Source: Ampullaceana balthica (taxonomy: Eukaryota > Mollusca > Gastropoda > Lymnaeidae). From it: a stretch of 64,000 nucleotides of DNA. The stretch covers positions 1,037,501 to 1,101,500 of the forward strand of contig CALYLW010000212.1 in NCBI GenBank assembly GCA_944989445.1. The letters run 5' to 3'. Every line of letters begins with the position of its first letter. The first letter of the stretch is position 1. A program made the translations under genes and the position numbers. Below are positions 1 through 64,000 of this stretch, piece after piece. The notes below the pieces were generated by a model that did not search any database, was not told the DNA's origin, and saw only the letters and a list, made by a program, of their open reading frames with translations.

Positions 1-99
1 CAATTTTAATTACAACGACTTAGCGAAGCGGTTTAAAGGTGTCTGCTAGAGGGACATGAAAACTCCAGAATATGCACAAGCGACTGGGAGTGTAAGGCA

Positions 100-325
100 G
101 AAGACCAATATGTGTGGCGCACAGTTGGAAAAGAATGTGTCATAGTAGCCGAGGAGCGACGGATGGAGGAGGCTACAGACAGACGAGCTAGGAGAAAGGC
201 CAAAACATTGGTAAAAACAGAAGTTCGGTGCAAAAGCTGTGGTAAATACTGTTACTCAAGGATAGGAAATTCAACCCAACCCAACGGTGATGCACCATCG
301 TCTCGCGAGATGGAAGAATGCCGAT
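100..325 (+). mobile_element. LINE 3' end remnant (C-terminal basic tail plus zinc-finger-like stub)
   Basis: The plus strand encodes a stretch rich in Arg/Glu (EERRMEEATDRRARRK) followed by a C-x2-C ... SRIG motif, as found at the very C-terminus of non-LTR retrotransposon polyproteins. A near copy lies at 49866-50090, and both end with the shared text CCATCGTCTC followed by GAGATGGAAG. No reverse-transcriptase core precedes it within the window, so it is a truncated copy or runs off the left edge. Confidence 0.6.
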
Positions 326-330
326 GAGTG

Positions 331-691
331 TTGCATATAATCATATGAGGTTGCATATACATGTTTATGCATCATTGAGACGAAAAATATTAACACAATA
401 TATCAAAAGGATGCTTTGTATTTTATTACTATTTATTTGTAAGAAAATGAGTAAATACAAACCAAAGATAGGCGTAGGACCCAATACTTTTCTGTATAGA
501 ATGAGCGTCTGTAACTGATAAGATAATATAATATAAGATAAGATAACATAAGATAAGATAGAGCATATAATAATGAAGCCGCCTTTCTCAATCTCGCTTA
601 GCATGATGAGGAGAATTACAATAACAATTGAAACCCTTAATATGTGCATTTTTTAACTTTGTTAACTTTCTTTCATCCAACAGTCTAAACA
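331..691 (+). other. AT-rich upstream region of the locus
   Basis: No gene is seen here. A short run of GATAA/TATAA-type repeats lies at about 518-560. The segment precedes the signal-peptide exon and should contain the 5' UTR and perhaps the promoter, but I see no convincing TATA box or initiator that would fix a start site. Confidence 0.4.
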
Positions 692-59392
<58,701 letters not shown>

Positions 59393-59463
59393 AAGTACAC
59401 AGTTTTATATTAATGATGTATGAACTCTGATGATGACATAAATCCAGTTGTAAATTTTAATAT

Positions 59464-59469
59464 AATAAA
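59464..59469 (+). terminator. Poly(A) signal AATAAA
   Basis: Canonical hexamer 72 bp after the stop at 59392, so it probably marks the 3' end of the locus. The sequence beyond has no further exons. Confidence 0.5.
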
Positions 59470-60876
59470 ACATTGTGTCGAAAATTATTTGCCTGCATTA
59501 TCCAAGGATCGTTTTTATGCCATTTTTAGCACATTATAATTTAACATTTCTAAAACATTTTTATTTTAAAAACGTTAATAACATTTAGCATAATTGTCTC
59601 AAGTAAAGTTATGAAAAGACAAACTTCTCTAATCATTTTCATAAATTATGTTTAATGCTAAATTTTAAAATAAATAAATATGTTTCTATTTCAAATTTGC
59701 ATGTCGTTATATTGAAACTTAATATACAGTGTACTGTAACTAACTAATTGCTTGACTAAACTTTATTAAAATAGTAACGTAGTCAATGTTGGCTTAATAC
59801 CAACAGAATTAGCAAGCCTCAAATTTAATGAGCCATAGAATATGAAATATTTATACCACAGTAAAACTGACAATATACATTTCTAATAAATATAATTAGT
59901 TTAACTTTCATTGTCTATAGGCATTACTTATGTCCATGCAATTTATCATATATTTTTCTTTACTCTGCAATCCCGTTGACTATGATTAGTGGTACTCTGA
60001 TATCTATACAGTTGTTTTTTCTTTCTTATAATTTTTTTTTCACAGGGTCCTTTAATTACATTAATGTTTTTAATACTCTAAAACATCCCCTGTAAAATTT
60101 TCAGGCGCAACCCTCTCTTCAAAATGATTCTTTCAGCTAAATATCACCTAATATGGTATTTAAAAAAAAATTCCTTCATCCCTAAGCTGAAATCACAATA
60201 TCCTAGTTACATAGGGGCACAAATCCCCCATTCACTTAGATCTATTGTACTGTACTGATTCTTAAAAAAAATTACTTGCCAGTATTATAATGATGTGTGT
60301 AATTTCACTAAGAAACATGCATAAAATACATTTTTAGGAGGTAACAGTAACATATAAAATTAACGTGGAATGGCTTAACATCCTATGAATCGATAAGCTC
60401 ATATTTTTAATACACATGGACGAACCCTTAAAACGTTTAGAGAGTGTGCCCTATTATTAGCTAATAATTATTTTTTTCTCTATCGTATGGCATTAAACAC
60501 AATGAAATCAATTCGTTATCTTGTTTCATTTATGTGTATTTTTGTTCAAAGATAAATTACAGCTGCCTGACTTTCTATGGAGCAAAGCATGTGGCTCTAT
60601 TGATAATATACGTTTCTTATAACTAGTTTTTCATGTAATAAGTTGGATGAAGCAATACTTGCAAATGTCAATGTTAATGTTGTTTTTTTAATGCAAAAAG
60701 AAAATATCACTTTTTCAATTACATGATTATCGTGTCACTTGTTGTCTTTTGAACTTTTTAAACCAGCAATTACATTTACAAAAAAAAACAAAAAAACACA
60801 GCAATGAATTTATAACAAATTAGTTGAATAAAAATAATTATATGAGTGTGTTTGTGTGTGTATTGGTTGAAAAGTA
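59470..60876. other. AT-rich intergenic sequence
   Basis: No exon, tandem repeat or TE border was recognised on either strand. Confidence 0.4.
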
Positions 60877-61460
60877 ATTACCGTATATACTCGTTCGCAA
60901 GCCGACTTTTTTTGGACAAAATCTAGGGGGAAAATTGTGTGGGGGGGGGAGATCGGCTTGTGATCGGGTCATAAGGGATTTCAGCATCGATATTGAATAT
61001 CGGTGTTGTTATTGTAGATTATCAATGTCCTTTTCTACATTTTACAAGATTCGACTTCTCTATCAGAAGCTATAGTATATTGTTGATGATCAGCACTTAC
61101 CTTATTTAATTATTTTATTTATTTTAGTGAACGTTTTAATAAATTGTTTTAAAAATTTTGTTTTCAAACACGGATTTTAATGTACGCGCTTTCGTCACTG
61201 TTTACCAATAATTTTTTTTTAAACAGGTAACACTTGCTTAACAAAGAGCAGAAAGACACATATAGGCAGTACAAAGTAAACAATCAAAATGACCGATTTA
61301 GCTTGTAGTTTTAAAAAAAAATATGTACCATTTTGTTAAAGCTGTCCTATTATTTTTGGGGGGTGGGCTTGCGATCGGGTTATACACTTTTAATACTTTT
61401 CCAAAAGTTGGGGGGTCGGCTTATGAACGAACGGGCTATAGAACGAGTATATACGGTAAT
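60877..61460. mobile_element. MITE with perfect 20-bp terminal inverted repeats
   Basis: ATTACCGTATATACTCGTTC at 60877-60896 is the exact reverse complement of 61441-61460. Inside, GCAAGCCGAC and GTCGGCTTATG extend the inversion imperfectly. 584 bp, no coding capacity. Copy at 27093-27662. Confidence 0.85.
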
Positions 61461-62039
61461 CTGACGGGAGGGGGCAAACTAATTCAACGTTTTTGTATTT
61501 TCCTTCCAAATAAATATTTGCTGATTTTTTAGTTTAAAGAAATATAAAAAAATATTTTTTAAAAAGTGTATCGACTTGTAAAGGGCTCCAAGTTTTGTAA
61601 AGGGATGCTATTTTGAATTTTCAAGAGAAACACGATTATTGTAAATCATTAAATCCAGAAAAATTAGGTGAGAGGAGACGAAATAGTTAAATCATGTATA
61701 ACTTAGAAATACAACATAACTATAAGCCAGTACACCCTTACCCTCAGATAGACTTATGCTCTAACACTCACTCATTCTCCATATTCCCATCTGTGAATTC
61801 TAACGTTGAATGATTTGCCTGATAAAACCAGGAAAACCAACTTTATATTACATTCACAACTGAAATAAAAATCCAAGACTTGGCAAGAACCAAATATAAC
61901 CCCCAGACGCAATAGTCTTCAAAATGGAAAGAGCGTCTCAAATGAATATAATGAGATAAAATAACTAAGATATAACAGTAATAAACAACATTGACAAATA
62001 AATAACAATTTATTTTGTAATATACTACACTAATAAGGA

Positions 62040-62605
62040 TGAAAATCACTTTGTACCAGGCCTGCGTGTTCATCACACTCCTTAATGGAATCGAGTGCTG
62101 GGCCACCTATGCCAAGCAAATAAAGCAGCTGAATAGTTTACACTTGCGATGTTGAGTAGGATCCTACACATCAACTGTCTTGATAAAATCACAAATGTTG
62201 AGGTGCCGGACCGGGGCCATATGTTGAATATGCACTCAATCCTGAATGAGAGGCGCCTGCGATGGTTAGACCATGTCCACAGTATGATCTCGGAGCGCAT
62301 TCCCTGTGCCCAGCTTTACGGTGAGCTGGCAGCCGGTCAAAGGAAAAGAGGTCTACCATGCCTGCGCTGCAAAACATCTCCAAGAAAAAAACATGCCACT
62401 GGCGCATCGACCATAAAACGCGGAAGACCACTGCAGAGTGGTGGACCCTCTGGCTGGTAAAGTTATGCGAGGGCACTCAAGCTGCGGAAGCCACTCTTGC
62501 AGCTAGGAGTGAAGAGAAAAGAGACAGGATAAATGTGGGGAGGAAAACGAGCGGGAGTCAAGGCCATCGCTCCTTGAGGATGGACGAATTCCATACAAAT
62601 ACAAC
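62040..62605 (+). mobile_element. LINE reverse-transcriptase C-terminal fragment
   Basis: Reads LSRILHINCLDKITNVEVPD ... MLNMHSILNERRLRWLDHVH, then RIPCAQLYGELAAGQRKRGL and LRCK. This is the conserved region after the RT domain of many LINEs (RxLRWLGHVxRM, RIPxxLLYGEL, G-x-R-x-x-GxPxLRxKD). The frame shifts near 62400 and the continuation ends about 62605 with an ARSEEKRDR stretch. Related to 50166-50757. Confidence 0.85.
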
Positions 62606-62939
62606 TTAAATATTATCATTATGACAAATACTAGACAAACATTAATCCATATCAAAAACTCAGTTAAATTGGCAAGTTCATACTAATAGTAATAGAGATT
62701 ACTTTATTAACATTTAAATGATAATAAGAGTATACTTATCTTCCAATTTACAAAAGATAAGACTTATGTTTACTTACAATGTATACATTTGACAGGCATA
62801 TACTACTAATGAATTGCAATCTAGTAAGTGAAAAATGGACATGAATTAACTAGTTCATGATCATTGTAACTTTTTAAGAGGAAGCTTATAATTTAGATCC
62901 CAGTTTGTTATGCATTTATATCTTCATCATCAGCAACAA

Positions 62940-63345
62940 TATAGTGACGTTTGCGGGTCATGGGGGGAGCGCATGGACATATCAAGAGACAGCGATCTCC
63001 ATATTTTTTACCTTGAGCGGCAGCCAGTATGTTATTCAACCTCAGCTATTTCCAGTCTTTTATGATGTCAAGCCAACTTTTCCGCTGTATTCCTCTTTTT
63101 AAAGCCCCTTTCTTCGCTGCCTTGAAAAACGATTTTTCTCAGAATATCATGTCACAGCATACAACCGAACCATATAAGCATGCTATTGTAACCATAATTT
63201 CAATACTGCCTTCTTAACGGCCTAAAATGGATTTTAATTTGTCCCATATATACTCATTGATCTTGTGCTCTAGATAAGAGATATTGAGAATTCTTCTCAT
63301 GCTCTTGTTTCCAAATGCCCGCATCGTACTCTCAGTTGTTGCCAG
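62940..63345 (-). mobile_element. Second LINE fragment, different family
   Basis: Minus strand reads TMRAFGNKSMRRILNISYLE, HKINEYIWDKLKS, and after a break GIQRKSWLDIIKDWK. The 'MRRILxISYxEHKxNEYxxxK' and 'RQRKSWLDxIKxW' blocks are typical of the C-terminal part of RTE/BovB- or CR1-like polyproteins. Contains stops; pseudogenic. Confidence 0.75.
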
Positions 63346-63519
63346 TAGAGTCAAGTCTCAAAGCCATACGGGAAAATGGTTTAAACAAGAGTTGGTAGAC
63401 TTATGTATTTGCTGGTCAATTTTGTGATTTTAAATTCCTCATGCGCCCCCCCCCCTTTCCAAATGACAGCAATGATCACGGTATTTATGCTTAAAATGAT
63501 GATATATATGTTACGGCCA

Positions 63520-64000
63520 AAGCCCAAAATCGGCCACTTCACGAAATGGCCGGCCAATTCGCGAAGTGGCCAATGTCAGCCGGCCAAAGCCCGAAATTCG
63601 GGCTTTGGCCGGCCAGTTCGCGAAATTGCTAGCGTCGATTGGCCAAAGCCCGAAGAAAGAAGTCATGAGCAGATTGAAGGTTGACTTGTAGGATTGAATA
63701 CTTAAAATTGATTGTTAATTACAAATGATAGCGAAACCTTGGACTGTTCGTTGGCTGACACATGTTACATAATTACATGTTACGAGGGCTAGACTAAGTG
63801 ACCACCAGATGACCCCGTGTGTTGGCAACACATATGGGAAAGGTAAATAAAGGGAGTGGTCAGAAAGAATGTATGTACCTTTATCTGACCACATGGCCTT
63901 TTTATTGTCCGATTACATCGGATCGAGATGGGGGTGGCGGTGGATAGGATTGGAAGGAATTTCTACCTCAGAAAATAGCGCACATATCACACTCATAAAT
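63520..64000. mobile_element. Left part of a foldback-type element related to 52667-54487
   Basis: The arm at 63520-63660 is built from GGCCAAAGCCCGAA, GGCCGGCCAATTCGCGAAGT and their inversions. From about 63775 to the window edge the sequence matches the interior of the other foldback element (53945-54180): GTCCGATTACATCGGA, GACCACA, AAGAATGTA and TTTCTACCTCAGA in common. The right arm would lie outside the window. Confidence 0.65.

Noticed and set aside
62149..62460. Host gene with RT-like C-terminus
   Set aside because: The motifs are the standard LINE post-RT region; the frame shifts and no upstream RT is present.

Overview
This is animal nuclear DNA, most likely from a gastropod mollusc of the Heterobranchia (perhaps a planorbid-type snail; inferred from gene architecture and repeat content, not proven). 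It is AT-rich, rich in (TA)n, intron-rich, and crowded with Helitrons, hAT-type elements, LINE tails and minisatellites. There is no bacterial gene, CRISPR array or recognisable rRNA/tRNA gene.

The coding content is one plus-strand locus (692-59392), either a single very large gene or two tandem relatives. It begins with a signal-peptide exon (692-752), then an EGF-like exon (859-1020), then two consecutive galactose-binding-like (fucolectin/F5-8C type) domains, each split over two exons (1761+2394 and 3054+3826). A long series of EGF-like exons follows (5053 to 38326). Fourteen of these are intact 141-nt exons encoding an 8-cysteine module of the MEGF/scavenger-receptor-F kind. A second, more diverged module follows: an EGF exon at 41416, lectin-like domain exons at 44504+45097 and 55521+56639, and an acidic terminal exon (59209-59392) with a poly(A) signal at 59464. 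Every internal exon of the confident set enters and leaves in phase 1, so modules can be duplicated or skipped without breaking the frame. The likely product is a secreted or membrane receptor combining carbohydrate-binding domains with an EGF stalk. No transmembrane exon was found.

Between about 18.85 and 29.2 kb the EGF exon and its flanking intron have been amplified together as a cassette of roughly 1-1.5 kb. Several copies are broken: one exon is split by an insertion (18944/19581), one has lost its 5' third (23434), and an upstream exon has lost its last cysteine (6026). In the second lectin module the exon at 45097 carries a one-base frameshift.

The introns hold most of the other structure. 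An 8.4-kb Helitron (6502-14925) carries about 220 copies of a 35-bp minisatellite, with a higher-order period of about 349 bp. A second member of that family (30740-34963) was hit by an LTR retrotransposon, which in turn holds a Helitron-like element made of a ~168-bp tandem repeat. Two adjacent Helitrons with matching ends lie at 45604-49022 (with a degenerate Rep/helicase remnant) and 49033-49849 (filled with GTT-rich sequence). There is a foldback-type element at 52667-54487 with a relative at the right edge, a 1.27-kb LTR-like insertion with a perfect 5-bp target duplication (23543-24815), several hAT-type elements with 8-bp duplications, a tRNA-derived SINE, and LINE 3' ends. The right end from 59.5 kb has no gene I can support.
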